A DNA stretch of 31,521 nt from Hyphochytrium catenoides (Eukaryota > Sar > Hyphochytriomycetes > Hyphochytriales > Hyphochytriaceae), in contig FLMG01004158.1 of assembly GCA_900088475.1 (NCBI GenBank), positions 1 through 31,521 of the forward strand, read 5' to 3'. Below are positions 1-11,420 of this stretch, in pieces (position 1 is the stretch's first letter; each line of letters starts with the position of its first letter). The notes under the pieces are model-generated. The model made no database searches, was not told the origin of the DNA, and was given only the letters and a program-made list of their open reading frames with translations. The translations under genes were made by a program, and so were the position numbers.

Positions 1-290
1 GAGAGAGAGAGAGAGAGAGAGCACAGAGAGAGAGAGCACAGATTGAGAGTGAGAGAGAGAGAGCACAGAGAGAGAGAAGAGAGAGCACACGGAGAGAGAG
101 TGGAGACAGAGAGGGACAGGGGTGAGAACCAAATAAAGGGGAAGAGAGTGAAAGAAAGGAGGGAAGAGGAACAGGGAAGAGAGAAGCTAGAGGAAAAGAG
201 CACCACAAGACAGAACGAAGAGAAAGAGAGAACGAAGAGACAAGGGAGAGACAGAGAAAAAAAGAAAAGAGAGGAGATAGCTAGCACCCT
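1..290. repeat. GA microsatellite grading into purine-rich DNA
   Basis: The first 110 bases are almost pure GAGA with scattered CACA interruptions, followed by A/G-rich sequence to about 290. The reading frame open here encodes only Arg/Glu/Lys repeats and is a by-product of the repeat. It could be the pyrimidine-rich intron of a minus-strand gene to the left, since such repeats sit inside introns elsewhere in this window. Confidence 0.85.
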
Positions 291-739
291 CTGACGTAGA
301 CATCCCGACCTGACAACCTGCTACACTGTGGAGGCCGAAGATCGCCGCTGATCACGAAGAACACTCACAGCTCCTTCGAAGGGCTCCTTGACCAGGCCTC
401 GAGGCTTGTGGGAAGTTAGCGGTGTTCGTCAGAGAGAGAGAGAGAAGAGAGGAGAGAAGAAGAGAGGAGAGGAGATACCGAGCAGAAAAGAGAGAGAGAA
501 TGCAAGGTAAACTGTGCCTCGTGGTGGAGTGACAGTCATATTTCAAATCGTCCACTGACAGAGAAGCTACTGTAAGAGAAGAAGAAGAAGAAAGAAGCTC
601 TCAATAAGCTACGAACTGTCAATAGTCCCTGCTGTTGTCTAGCTATTGCCTGGAAGAGCAGCACCCTTCTAAAGCATTTAATCAAGTCAAGCCATCTTTG
701 CCGCCCAGCCAAGGGACGACGAACCAAAAAACAAGCACG
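291..739. other. 5' flank of the small gene at 740
   Basis: No gene is recognisable. The stretch holds a second purine-rich GA patch at about 432-505 and a short GAA repeat near 578-596. The frame of the downstream gene is open for 105 nt before its ATG but starts at a TTG codon, so this part is more likely 5' UTR or the end of an upstream exon. Confidence 0.5.
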
Positions 740-1066
740 ATGGAAAGCAGTGGCCTCAAGGATATGCTTGCTGCTGGCGCACAGGCTGTCAAGAACACTC
801 TAGGGCGACCAACGGAACGAGTGACAAACGGAATGACCCCGGACCGACACCAGGTCACGGCGGCATCCATCGGCGGCGTCCACCCAGGCACAGACCACCA
901 TCCCAGCAGAGAAGAGCTGCAGGAACGTCAAGAGAAGGAGCCGCTTCTCTCTACAGAGGGGACTATCGGCAAACATAAGTACGGAATAGGCGCAGTCACA
1001 GGCATCCAGCAGCCCAGCCACGGAGGCATGGGCTGGGAGTCAGAGCCCGGCAGCGACCACAAGTAG
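740..1066 (+). CDS. small hydrophilic protein, 108 aa, unknown function
   Basis: An intronless frame begins at ATG 740, the first ATG in a frame that stays open upstream only to a TTG codon at 635. The N-terminal third (LKDMLAAGAQAVKNTLG) looks like an amphipathic helix. The rest is hydrophilic and rich in Gly, His, Glu and Pro, with motifs such as GVHPGTDHHPSREELQERQ, and there is no signal peptide or membrane segment. The composition recalls small stress or desiccation (LEA-like) proteins, but I recognise no family and that is only a guess. It is convergent with the minus-strand gene ending at 1591. Confidence 0.5.
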   Translation: MESSGLKDMLAAGAQAVKNTLGRPTERVTNGMTPDRHQVTAASIGGVHPGTDHHPSREELQERQEKEPLLSTEGTIGKHKYGIGAVTGIQQPSHGGMGWESEPGSDHK

Positions 1067-1590
1067 ACGGACTATAAACCTCGGTGCTCTGTCTAGCATT
1101 CACTCAGTACTATATCTATTATGGTGGAGCATACCTCGTGGGTAGTCTCCCGACGCTAAACACGCTAAGCCTAAGTAACTCTATACAAAAGCGACGCCTA
1201 ATCCATCTCTTGAGACGTTTGACTGCAGCCTTCGCAGGGCTTCGTAGGGTTTTTTCATCTTCAGTCACTGAGGAAAGTGGGTTAGTTCCAACACACCATG
1301 TGAGAGGCTCCACCTCAATTTTGGCCAAGAGCAGGGATGTCAATAGGGAGAGAGGGGACGCGGTGCAGCAGCGTAGAGAAAGAGCGGTGAGAGCATTGAT
1401 ATTTGGTATCACAGCATGACAAGATGCTACACTCCTAACAAAGGCCGCCAGCGGGGCTGCACCATTAGCGAGGGCTAGCATTCGATTCAATTATTCAAGC
1501 AAAAGATTGATCCCATAGGTCTATCTATTGTCTGAGTGGCCTGGCAGCAGTCAGTTCTGTCGAAGGTCCCTCCTAACACACAGAAAATCC
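1067..1590. other. convergent 3' intergenic region
   Basis: This holds the 3' flanks of two converging genes. Frames open on both strands (1084-1419 plus, 1119-1490 minus) but mirror each other and show no domain or splice signals. Nothing else is seen. Confidence 0.5.
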
Positions 1591-2833
1591 TTACTCCCGG
1601 GTGAAGTCCTCCACAAGAACGATATTCATGAGCCACGCCATCTCTCCAGCGGGTTTTGCAGCGCCTCCTCCCCTGTGGAAAAAAAGGCTTACATTTGTCC
1701 CGGCCTTGAGTTCAACCATACCAGAGATGGTACATGTCTTCGGAACCTTGTCATCACTGGTAGCGGGGACTGCTCGCTGAATGCAATAATCATCGCCGAA
1801 CAGACAGAGCTGGTCATTCTTGCCCCATTCACCACCAGCCCAAGAGAAGCGTGCGTACACCCGGTAAAGGCCCTCGCGGACCACTTCCACGGCTCCGTTC
1901 TCGTCCACCAGAGCGTAATTGTCCCCATTACTGATGGCACCATTGTCTTCCCAGCAAACGCATTCGTCAACCGCCGTCACTTCAGTGGATCGAAGAGACA
2001 ATGGAGCGTGCTTCTTAGCTCGGCGTTGTTGCTCGTCACGCTCAGCAAGGACGCTCTTCAGCTCTACGATCTCCTCATGCAGATCTCTCATCTGAGCCTG
2101 GAGGATGTCAATGGTCTCAATCGCTAGAGGGACCATGGGAAACTTATACGCGGGCATCCAATAGGGCAGGAGCTTGACTTTCAGAACAAGCGTGACAGAG
2201 CCATCAGTGCCGCTAACAAGATCAACGTCCGCGGTGTCTGAGGCCTCGGTCCTTGTAGCATTATGACTCTCATGGTCCCCTCCTCCGGTTTGAATGGGTC
2301 TTGAACCAGTGGACTTTTTGGCTTTCTCGCTGTTTGCTTGCAAGGCGTGCTGTCAACACAGAGCACAGAGAATTGTTAGGCAAATAATTGAGCTAGCTTC
2401 GCAGACTCAGAGGCAACTTATAAAAAATACTGCCTACTAGAATATTACCTTCAGAGCAGTCAAAACTACAGAGCCCGGGATTTCAACTCCTTCCGGGGCA
2501 AAGTCTTTCACGTTCTCAATTTTACACTCCCTACATCACAACATTAGAGATTTTGCAGCCAAACACCTGCACTGATGCAGGATAAGGGCCCAAGCCTTCT
2601 TCTTGGTGGCCTCACCTTTGCAGTTTTGTGCGCTTACATTCCAGCCAGATAGTGACTGCCATGGAGTCTCCAGCGCTCCGGACTTGTACTCTATAAACGT
2701 CATCTCGTGCCTGAGAAGCGAAGATAAGGCGCGAGAGCTCCAGCTCCACATTCTGGGGCTTCACAACCTCTGCGGTCGCCCGTTCTTTGTGGGAAGAAGA
2801 AGATGTCGCTATTGGGTCGATCGGTGTCGTCAT
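1591..2833 (-). CDS. coiled-coil protein with C-terminal C1q/TNF-like jelly roll, 352 aa
   Basis: Three exons join in phase: 2833-2616, 2530-2449 and 2349-1591, with GT-AG introns of 85 and 99 nt (donors gtgagg and gtaata). The predicted protein has 352 residues. Residues ~25-175 look like a mixed alpha/beta head, in which repeated strands such as VYRVQVRSAGDSMAVTIWLE alternate with short helices. Residues ~177-214 (DILQAQMRDLHEEIVELKSVL onward) form a coiled coil. Residues ~230-348 have the pattern of a C1q/TNF-type beta sandwich: V.EGLYRVYARFSW, then a long hydrophobic strand, then G.VELKAGTNVSLFF and a final strand WLMNIVLVE. There is no signal peptide, so it is probably intracellular. The head-plus-coil order recalls the XRCC4/SAS-6 superfamily, but that is inference from layout alone. 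Three E2F-type sites lie 350-510 bp upstream of the ATG. Confidence 0.8.
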
Positions 2834-4193
2834 CCTTGAAAGCCGTTTATTGTTCGAAAGATGAGAGGAGAGAGGATCGTGTCAAGACGTTCTCCAATAA
2901 ATCTGCCTAGCAATTAGTTGGTTGACCCTTAGAGCTGAATGTAGCGTATGGCGGCGATAAAATACCTTCTCCTGCTGTGGCCAGCGACGTGCGTCCTTCT
3001 CTTCGCAATTAACAAAGCGGAGCTTGACAGCCTCTTAACGGAGCGTTAGAGGGAGAATAATGGTCTCAGTGTTGAGAGCGCTCTGTAGAATTGCAATCGC
3101 TGTCAAAGTAGGTCGGCACCACCAGTGGCAGAGGTGGCGGTGCGCTATCGTATCTTTGGCGGCAAGGGCGCCGAATCTTTGGAAATTCCCGCCAATGAAG
3201 TGCCTTATATTCGTATATTCTGCTGCACTACCTCTAAAACAATGAAGAAATTTCTTGTCCTGCTTCTGTAAGTACTATTCTAGCACTATTCTGGCGGGAA
3301 GATACACTTTCCGAAAACACAAGCAATGATTCTGTGGCGGGAACGAAAATTGAAGGTTCATCAAACATCCACTGCCTGTAGCTCGTACAAGTAATGTTAT
3401 TACAGCACCTCAGGTCTCACAGGTTCAGTGGGTTGAGGGAAAAGGGTTGGCTTTCTACGAAAAATGAGCTTTTTCCGCCTCCACCAAAGCAATTTCGCCA
3501 TTCTCCAATTCATTCTCAACAAGCCTTGGAATTCAAGCTGGAAAACGCTTTCCGGAAACTCTGTTCGTATTGGGACTGAAGCTTCAGAAATGCGGCACCT
3601 TTCTATATAGCACAGAAGCTCTGTACTAGCGATGCTTTCGTTAAAAGTTCTCAATCTCGACATTCCAGCCTGTTGGTCAAGCAGACCTTGAGGAGGCGTC
3701 TGCGCTAATACATGCCGAAGCTCAAAACTCCTTGGACACGCGGTTGCCTCTGACCCCTTGCAGCTCAAAGCTCTAAGTCTACATCATACTACTTCCCCTA
3801 TCGGTGCGTGTGGCCGGGGGAGTTGAGTTGAATCTTGCCACAGTTTTGCAGATTTCTTGTTTCTTCTTTATGTCCAATGCCTTCCTAACTGCATTTACGC
3901 CCATGAAATGGCACAGGGATCTTCCCCGAAGCATTAGCTGTCAGTGCCCGCTCGTTCCGCTTAGGATTGACTATATACCTAGTTTCAGACCAAAGAACTA
4001 TTCTCCTTAGCTTCTCTTCCTAGCCAGGTGTCGCTGCTTCAATTATACTGTCTTTACTCGTCGCCGAGCAACATTATTTTGTGTGACTTATAATGGAGGA
4101 AAGGTGTGAATCTATTGCCACAGCGCTTAATAACAATAGGGTCTGGGCACTATAGCTCAGAGAGAAGAAAGCCGTAAGGAAGAAGGAACAGAG
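2834..4193. other. intergenic region upstream of the C1q-like gene
   Basis: This 1.36-kb stretch lies between two minus-strand genes. The short open frames (for example 3400-3768 minus and 3804-4010 plus) show no domains, splice structure or coding-like composition. The E2F-type cluster listed separately is the only signal I trust here. Confidence 0.5.
3186..3343. promoter_or_regulatory. cluster of three E2F-type octamers (TTCCCGCC)
   Basis: TTCCCGCC occurs at 3186-3193 on the plus strand, and its complement GGCGGGAA at 3293-3300 and 3336-3343. All three are perfect matches to the E2F/DP core and fall within 158 bp. They lie 353-510 bp upstream of the ATG at 2833 of the minus-strand C1q-like gene, which suggests cell-cycle (G1/S) control of that gene. 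Function is inferred from motif and position only. Confidence 0.5.
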
Positions 4194-7100
4194 CTAATTT
4201 TCGTACTGAGACTCCGCACACGAGACCAAAGCAGCGTCTGAGATACTTTGCAGCTCCCTCATATCGGAGCTTTGAGAATGGTAGAGGTTGTTGGTTGGAC
4301 GATAGTCTCCTCCTGAGTATATCGGTTGTTCTCTGTCCCTATTTTCAGGCTCGTGATCCGCTTGTCCCGCATAATAGGTCTCAGAGCCATTGTAATGAAG
4401 ACTGTGTTCCTCTCCGCTTCGCTGGTGGTCCAGGTGGCTCTGGTCATAGTAATGTTCTTCTCCTATTCTTTCCCCTCCGTCTGCCAGTCTTCCCCTTTGA
4501 AGGATCTCAGCGCTATGTGGATCCACGTTGGAATCACCCACATCGCCATCTTCTGAAGCACGGTAATCCTCCGCTGCCTAAAAGCAGCCAAAAAGCGAAG
4601 GTTCAGCGCCAGGGTATAACAAGCACACATATAATACACAAAAGGGCAAGCACTTGTGAAGTTTCGCAGGGTAAGACTCAAATGAGGAAGCTGCGAAAGA
4701 AGCTGTATGTGGCCTAGACAGCATCTCAAGAGTAATGGGTAAAGCACAAGCATAGGTAAAGCTTGAGGACGTCTTCAGAGAGGAAACAGAGTTCTACTTA
4801 CCCTTGTACGTATCTTCTTTTTGGTTGGAGAAGCCAACAGGATTTCTATCACAAGCTTCCTGTAAGCTGACTCGCCAGGGGCAAGAGCAACCTTGCGATA
4901 CTTTCTCTGAGCTAATTCCGCGAGGGCGACCTGCAAATAAGAGAAGAATAGACCGTCGGTGGGTTGCAGCGATCTTAAGGCCATGGAAGGGAAGACATTG
5001 GCTGACAGCCGATGCCTTGCAACAACAACGAAGGGAAGGAGGAGACGAACCTTGAAAGTGTCGATATTTAATCTACGTATCGCATTCGCGTTTGCGGCAC
5101 CTGCCCCTCCTCCGCCACTTGGCGCCTTAGGAGTGGCTGCTCCTCCCTTAGCCTTCTTAGGTTGCTTATCCAACCCCAGCGCCTTCGCGAAGATGACATC
5201 CGCAACTCCTGGAGTGATCTTCCCTATCAGAAAAAGACGTCAATGGTAAGTGTGCTCTAGCAGTTCGGTAGCTCAGGAATGTAACTAAATTTGACAGTGG
5301 AGAAGAGCAGGTGCAAGGAAGTACGATTCTTAAGGACAAGGGCAGCGGTGAACCTTAGTTACAAGAAGAGTGTTGGTGGCGCGGCTGTATACAGATTGGG
5401 CTGGTAGATGAAGCCGAATAGGTACCAAGGAAGACAGAACGTTAAGAAGCTAGCCGAGGAGGAGGCAAGGATAGTTGATATTGATAGAGAAAACAAGAAG
5501 AAAGGATGAGCAGTGAGAGGAATGCCTTTGACAGGGAATGAGTCATCGGGTGGCAGTGTGAGGGTCAGCACCTGAAAGGAGGCTATATTCCCTGAGAAAT
5601 TTGAAGAACTTCGCATTGTTGAGGTACTTCAGGTTGCTCCTATCTCCGAAGGAGCAGTAGTACTGGAAGAGTTGCTTCAGATCCTCTCCATAGTCTTCCC
5701 CAAGCTGAGTGTCCAGAGCCTGCACCGCAATGGTAAGAGGGCCGACGCTGGAGGATTCTCCCGCCACGGGAGATAGAAAGCTGCCCGTAAGGTCCGAGGA
5801 GGATCCTGTAGCCTCTCTTGGGGAAGAAGGAACATCTGAGGATTCTTCTTCATGAGCACCTAGTATCATCACAGCCTTGTAAGTACCGTGGACTTAGAGG
5901 AAGCTAGACCAAGGGTAGTCTCTCTTTTCTTGCATATAGTCGCCCATTCTCATATCTTCTATAGTTCACTATGGTGGCTGAATATCTTGCTTCTTCGCTT
6001 ACCTAGGAAAGTGTGTCTTCTCTTGGGATTCAGGGTGAGAGGGAACACCTGGGAGCCGTACGCTTCATTTATGCCGCTCATAAGCATCACCACGCGGTCT
6101 GTCACCGTCAGGTACTGTTGAAGAGAAATGCACATTTAAAATTTTACATTCAACCGGAAGAGGTACTTCACAGGAACCGATGCGGAAACGGCCAAATAGA
6201 AAGAAAGAGCTCCCCTTACGTTGGACTTGTCCTTCCCATAAATGATGTTGGCCGAAGCCACGATGGCGTTTACGAAGCCTTCGAAATCTATGACCTCGGC
6301 CTCTCCTAATACGTTGGCGCGGAAGAGATTCACCAAATTTCGCTGGCTAAGTCGCTTGGAGATGCCAGACTCCTCGACCAGGTTTGAGAATTGCTGAGGT
6401 CAAGCAATCTTGCGTCAGTAGAGGAGGTTGGCAACGGGAAACGATTGAGAGAGAAAGAAACGAGAGACGAGAAAGCCTCTAGTAGGACAGAAAAGTGTAA
6501 AGAGAAATCTGGAGTCGTTTTTAGATGAGGCGTTGCAGAGGCCCGACAGAGGCGGCGAGATAAATGCAAGAGAAAGTAAAGAAAGATCAGAATGATGGAG
6601 CTATCTATTATAGTGACCAGCACAGCCCGGCACGTAGGCATCTCACATGTAAGTCCATGTAGGTCTGAGCACTGGCCTGGAGAACGGCCACTGCAGCTCT
6701 GAGCAAACCTTCCTGCGCGTGTTCAAAGATCGGAGGACTTGGAGTCGTCTACAACGTAAAGGTATGATTAACAAGCCGTGGCCCCATTTGATATCAGGTT
6801 AATGTCCACAACTTAGCTCACAGCTCTCACTATTTGCTTGCTCCTCCTCTCGTTCTACTGCCAGCAGATAAAGCCCCATCGCTGCTTAGCTCCTAATGTC
6901 TAAGCACTAGACCCCCGGATAATGTTTGCTTTGTCCTGTCTACGCATCTCGTTCCATCTCTCTTCCTCAGCGGTCATGAGGGCTAATCTAGCAGTTTTAG
7001 CTCGTCTTTCATCTTACCTGGACGTTGCTGACTATCTCTCTCATGCCATCTGCTAGAGCGGATCGGGGAAGGGAGTACGAAGAGAACAGGCTCCTCAACC

Positions 7101-9368
7101 CCACAGCCTGCCCACAGAGGAGATCGGCAAGATCCTGCAATTCCACTGGAGGAAGGGCTGGGAGAAGGACAGAGAATCTCGACTTCAGCTGGAAGAGCTC
7201 ATCTCCCGTCGCGCTCAAACCTAAAGGAAAGCGCTGCGAGCCGTCATGGACAGGAGACCAGCGGTCGTCTTGGATCTCGCTGCACATAAAACAGTATGGT
7301 ACAGGAGAGTAATGGAAGTCTGAGGTGAGTGACAGCAGGTAAACCGAGCCCGCCCTCATTGGCCATTTGGGGAAAAACAAAGGCAGACCATCGACCAAAG
7401 CGGATCAGGAGACCAGATGCCCCAACAAGGAGAGAGAAACAGAGGACTACAGGTAATCAGGGGGACAAAGGAGTCGGATAAAGAAACAACGGTCTAACCT
7501 GGTCTTTACGTCTATAGAGAGCTTCTTCCTCCTCTGGTTGACTGGAAGATGGTCATCAAAGGCGTTTGGCTTCGCCTTCATAAGTGAGGACAGAGTCGGC
7601 TTGGAGAACTCTGGACCCCGCTGATATGAAGAGCGGTGTCCTCGAGGGACAACGCCTGGATGATACTTCTCAAGCAGCTTTCTCTCATAATCTGGGTCTT
7701 CCAGCATCCTTCTCTCCACCTCTCTCCTCCTGCTCTCGTTCTCCTCCTCTCTTGAAGCTTGATCTTCATAACCCTTATCCAGTTCCTTATCGAGGTCTCC
7801 TTCTTCATGGAGCTGCTTGATCTCCTCTGTGGCGATGCTTTCATGGCTTGCTAACAGGTCCTCCGACTCTCCATGAGGGTACTCTTCTGCCCCATGGGGC
7901 GCGTAATCTCCTTGCGTTGTCCCCGTATAGTTTTGTGTGTCTCTCTGAGTATAACCCCTTCTCTCTCTATCAATATAGTTCTGCTCCTGGTGATACTGCA
8001 TCTGAGACTGGATCAGCTCTCGAGAGGACATCTCCATGCCCTTTTGGTCCTGATAAGTGCCCTACGCAAGAAAAGTCAATCGCACGAGCTCCAAGGTAGA
8101 GCACAAGATGCTAAGGGTTACACAATTGACTTGGCATGCCGAAGCTGCCCCAGATGCAGAAAGGACAAAGAAGGAACAACAATTCATACAGAGAGATCAG
8201 TGCTGTCAAACTTAGAAAAAAGAGCGAAGTGTGTGTGTCCGGCTACCTCCTTCAGCTCCAGAACAATCATACGGAGCTCCTGCACCTCTTCCTCCAGCTT
8301 CTGATTTTTCTGTATGAGCTGCAGACGCTCTGTCTCCTGGAGCATTAGCTTCTGGCCGAGCTTCTCATACTCCATGAGGATGTAGCGCAGTCGCTCTGTG
8401 TGTCTTGTCTGCTCCACCCTGTACCGCTCCTCTGATAAGGTAGCGAGCGAGAGAGAGTGAGACGGTTCAGGAAGAGTCGTTTAAGTTATCCTCTCCTCAG
8501 CTTCTGTCCCTTCCCGATTGCGCCTTCTGACCTAGCTGTTGTTCCTTTCTCCTTCAGTTACTCCTTGATGTTATTAGTCGGCCTGCTCTGGTTTGACCTA
8601 GGGCCGACCCCTCTCTCAGAAGATACCGCCGTCCTGCACACCTTCTGCTGCGTTCTATGTGACTATATACTATTCTATATCTCTCGTCTCTCTTTCTGTG
8701 TCGGTAAATGTCTTACCTCTCTGCTCCTGCGCGTCCCATGCTGCTGCATATTTCCAATGGAAGAAAGCTGTCATTATACTCCGTGACCGTCGCAGGACGA
8801 ACTGTTTCATCAGAGGATCTTTCGGGTTACTAATCGGTGCCTCTCTTTCTCTCTCTCCCTCCCACTTTCCTGGCCCAAGCAGCCGGCTGCTGTCGGTCTC
8901 AGCCGACGATGACGATGCTCCTCTCACTGTACAGAAACACCGGAGACAGACGAGAGAGAGGTTGAGTCAGCCGTAGGCTCGAACATGTCTAGCAAAGCAG
9001 AGGGCAGACGTAAAAATAGGTGTACCTAGTCCAAGCTTCTCCTTTCCCTTAGAAAAGAGCGACCAAGTGCCCTTGAGCAGGTCGCTGGTGGGAGAGGCCA
9101 ACGAAGGCGGAATGATCTCCTCAGATCCGATTTCTGCGTTGTCGTAGATCCCGTGGTCCGCTGACCCTGGTGAGAGAGAAAAAGATCGGTGCACTGCACC
9201 ACCTCCTGTAGCTGGCACCTTAACGAGACGGGCATCTTCTCCATCCTCCTTTTCCCTCATCCTATCCCCCTCGCGGGATATCCCTGAGGGGCTGCCCGAC
9301 TGGAGTTCATCTGCCCGATAGGGATGGGTAGAGCCCGCTGGGGTTCCTCCTCGAAGATCCTCAGCCAT
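4194..9368 (-). CDS. coiled-coil protein with two p25-alpha/TPPP-like modules, 915 aa, 11 exons
   Basis: Eleven exons join without a phase break: 9368-9026, 8431-8247, 8061-7499, 7279-7018, 6748-6647, 6393-6220, 6114-6003, 5892-5572, 5223-5051, 4930-4802 and 4577-4194. All introns are GT-AG, 105-594 nt. Residues ~115-176 form a heptad-rich coiled coil (RLRYILMEYEKLGQKLMLQ), followed by a charged Tyr/Glu-rich linker. Residues ~455-560 contain one EF-hand-like module (FSNLVEESGI, LFRANV, IDFEGFVNAIVASANIIYG). Residues ~640-790 contain a second, closer to the p25-alpha family: LNNAKFFKFLREYSLL, then ITPGVADVIFAKA, a 26-residue Lys/Gly/Ala-rich insert, then LNIDTFKVALAELAQRKYRK. p25-alpha (TPPP) proteins bind and bundle microtubules and are typical of ciliated eukaryotes, so a microtubule or flagellar role is likely but inferred. 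The tail is acidic and Tyr/His-rich. The ATG at 9368 is the first in the first exon; an upstream exon cannot be excluded. Confidence 0.85.
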
Positions 9369-10467
9369 TCTGTCCAGCCCTCGAGGGTCTTTGGACCTGA
9401 GATTGGCGTCAAAGGCTCGAGGCCTCTATTTATTGTGACACGCTCTTATACCTCTACACTCCATATTTCTCCCGCTCCAGGTCCACGCAATGATTCCTCG
9501 CCGGCTCTGGCTTTCCTAAAGTTCAGCTCTTCTTTGCTATGCACTCCTCAAGGTGGCTGACGAAGTGTTAGGTCTACTTGCTCTGTCTAGCGTTCTCTAG
9601 GGCGTTTGGTGGCGTTAGAAGCAATCCGTGTTGCGGGCCTACAAAGGGTGCCTGGTGACGGGTTTGGCGCGTCAGTCATGCAGTTAGAAGAGGTTAACTC
9701 TTGCTTCCAAGGTTAGATCAGCCCTGATGATGAGCAGTAGCTCTCCTGCGCTCTGTCTGCTGACCTAACTTTCGCCCCGATCTCCCTCCGTCCGCGCTCT
9801 TCCTCCTGCTCTGTCTGTTCGCTTTTCTCTGCTCGTTGGAGGGTGGCTTCGCATCCCCATGGTGACCTGGTACTGCGAAGCGATGCACTGGGAGACAGAG
9901 CTAAACAATTAAGGAGGAGCAAAGAGGGAGAGAGAAGAGAGAGAGAAAGAGAACCACCATCCCATAAAACTGACGTTGGCTCTTTATTCAGAATAGCCGC
10001 CAGCTTATGGAATTACTTTAAAGAGCACCACAAACAGGAGACCGGTACCGGCTATCCTCAGGTAACGATCAGTCACACATACTACCACGAGGACGACGTC
10101 GTACCGCCATCAGGTATCTAGGCCGCTAACGGCCTTCCCAGCTGATGTGTGTTGGCGAACAGCGCCTAACATCTACAACACCGATATCGGATCTCTGCAG
10201 ATCGCGGATAATCGAGGATAATGGAGTTACAAGGCTTTCTTGAGCTCCATGAGCTCCATAAATAGGCGCCTCTCGTCCCGCGCGTCACCGCCATCTTCAT
10301 CTGTAAGACGCTTTATTTGGGGTTGAAGTCCAACCAGAGTGCCTTCCTAGTCTTGACAGATGTCCGTTGCCGCTTGGAAGATGGCATAGACTGAGGAGAT
10401 TGGACGGAGTAACTTGCCTTCCAGGACTAGCTTGATTTTCTCTGTCGGCTGGGAAGTGGCAGGAGCC
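9369..10467. other. divergent intergenic region with a possible small spliced gene
   Basis: This lies between the minus-strand p25-like gene and the plus-strand Lys-rich gene, so it probably holds both promoters. An E2F-like TTTGGCGC is at 9663-9670 and a CCGCCATCTT-type motif is near 10287. On the plus strand 9992-10061 looks like an internal exon: it has a pyrimidine-rich 3' splice site, a donor CAG|gtaacg, and encodes SLWNYFKEHHKQETGTGYPQ. A splice site 79 nt further on at 10140 would continue the frame to a stop at about 10247. No start codon for this frame was found, so it is only a candidate. Confidence 0.35.
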
Positions 10468-11420
10468 ATGGCCGCCTCTTCATATTCGCTGGATGAGCTT
10501 CGGATGACCCTTGCTGCTGAGCGTGAGAAACAGCAGCATCTCATAGAGTGAGTTAGCTGCTTTCCTCCCTCTTTTAACCTGCACAGTCGCACCATTAGGC
10601 TTAGACGGTCCTCTCTTTAGCGAACAGGAACAGCTTAAGATGCTTCGTGATGAGAAGCTCGGTACCCTCATGAGTTTAGAGGAGAACCTTATCAAGGTGG
10701 ACAAAAGTTCGTCATTCTCTTTCCCAACTTTAACGTAAGCTGCTAACCGCGCCTTCCTGGCAGGCCAAGTGTCAGTGGCGAGAGCTTCAGCAGATCACTG
10801 ACCGTCAAACAGCTCAGAAACGGCAGAGGACTCCCGCGACTGTGGGGTATCCCCTTCCAACCTCTGTAGACTCAGATGGTTCCGTAATCTTGGACACAGA
10901 GTCCGAGGATGAGCCTATTCCCGGTGTTCTTAGCACTGAGCAGTGGCAAAGGAGTGCGCTGTTCCCTGCGGCACAACGATCTGTGGAGGCGGCAGCGCAG
11001 AAAGATGGGTTTCCCTTCACAACCGGAGAGGCACTAAGAGTAGAGTCCAGACAGCCTGCAGAGTCTTACGCAAAGATCATAACGCCCAGACCCAAGACCG
11101 TTAAGAAGCCACCAGTGAAGAAAGTGAAGAAGACAGTGCCTGCGTCTAGCAATAGGAGCAAGATAGGAGTTGCTAAGACAATAGGGAAGGGTAAGGTCAA
11201 GACAAAGGTAAAGAAGACAGGCGGAGGAGCAAAGAGAGAGAGGGGAGAAAGCCCTGCGGCCAAGAGCTCTAAGGTCCAGGAGAAGAAGAAGAAAGACCGT
11301 CTTCCAAGCACGTCCTCCACCAAGAAACGGCCGCGGGCCAGCCCTTCAACTGCCAAGACGAAGAAAAGCACAAAGTCCACAAAGAGCCGGCTGCTGAAGA
11401 AACCAAGGACAAGAAAGTAG
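10468..11420 (+). CDS. protein with short coiled coil and Lys-rich basic tail, 270 aa
   Basis: Three exons join in phase: 10468-10547, 10621-10696 and 10764-11420, with introns of 73 and 67 nt. The N-terminal ~75 residues are helical and charged (LDELRMTLAAEREKQQHLID, EQLKMLRDEKLGTLMSLEEN). A middle acidic patch, DTESEDEPIPGVL, follows. From about residue 155 the protein is extremely rich in Lys, Ser, Thr and Pro (VKKPPVKKVKKT, EKKKKDRL, KKRPRASPSTAK), like the disordered DNA- or chromatin-binding tails of nuclear proteins. No family is recognised; a nuclear role is inferred. The stop codon TAG is part of a plausible splice donor (AGAAA|gtagaa), so the protein may instead continue into an exon at 11580-11736. 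Confidence 0.75.

Noticed and set aside
43-294. Open frame of 83 codons on the plus strand
   Set aside because: Only Arg/Glu/Lys repeats generated by the GA microsatellite; no start context or domain.
3400-3768. Minus-strand frame of 122 codons
   Set aside because: No domain, no splice or start context, and composition like translated non-coding DNA; lies in the flank of the C1q-like gene.
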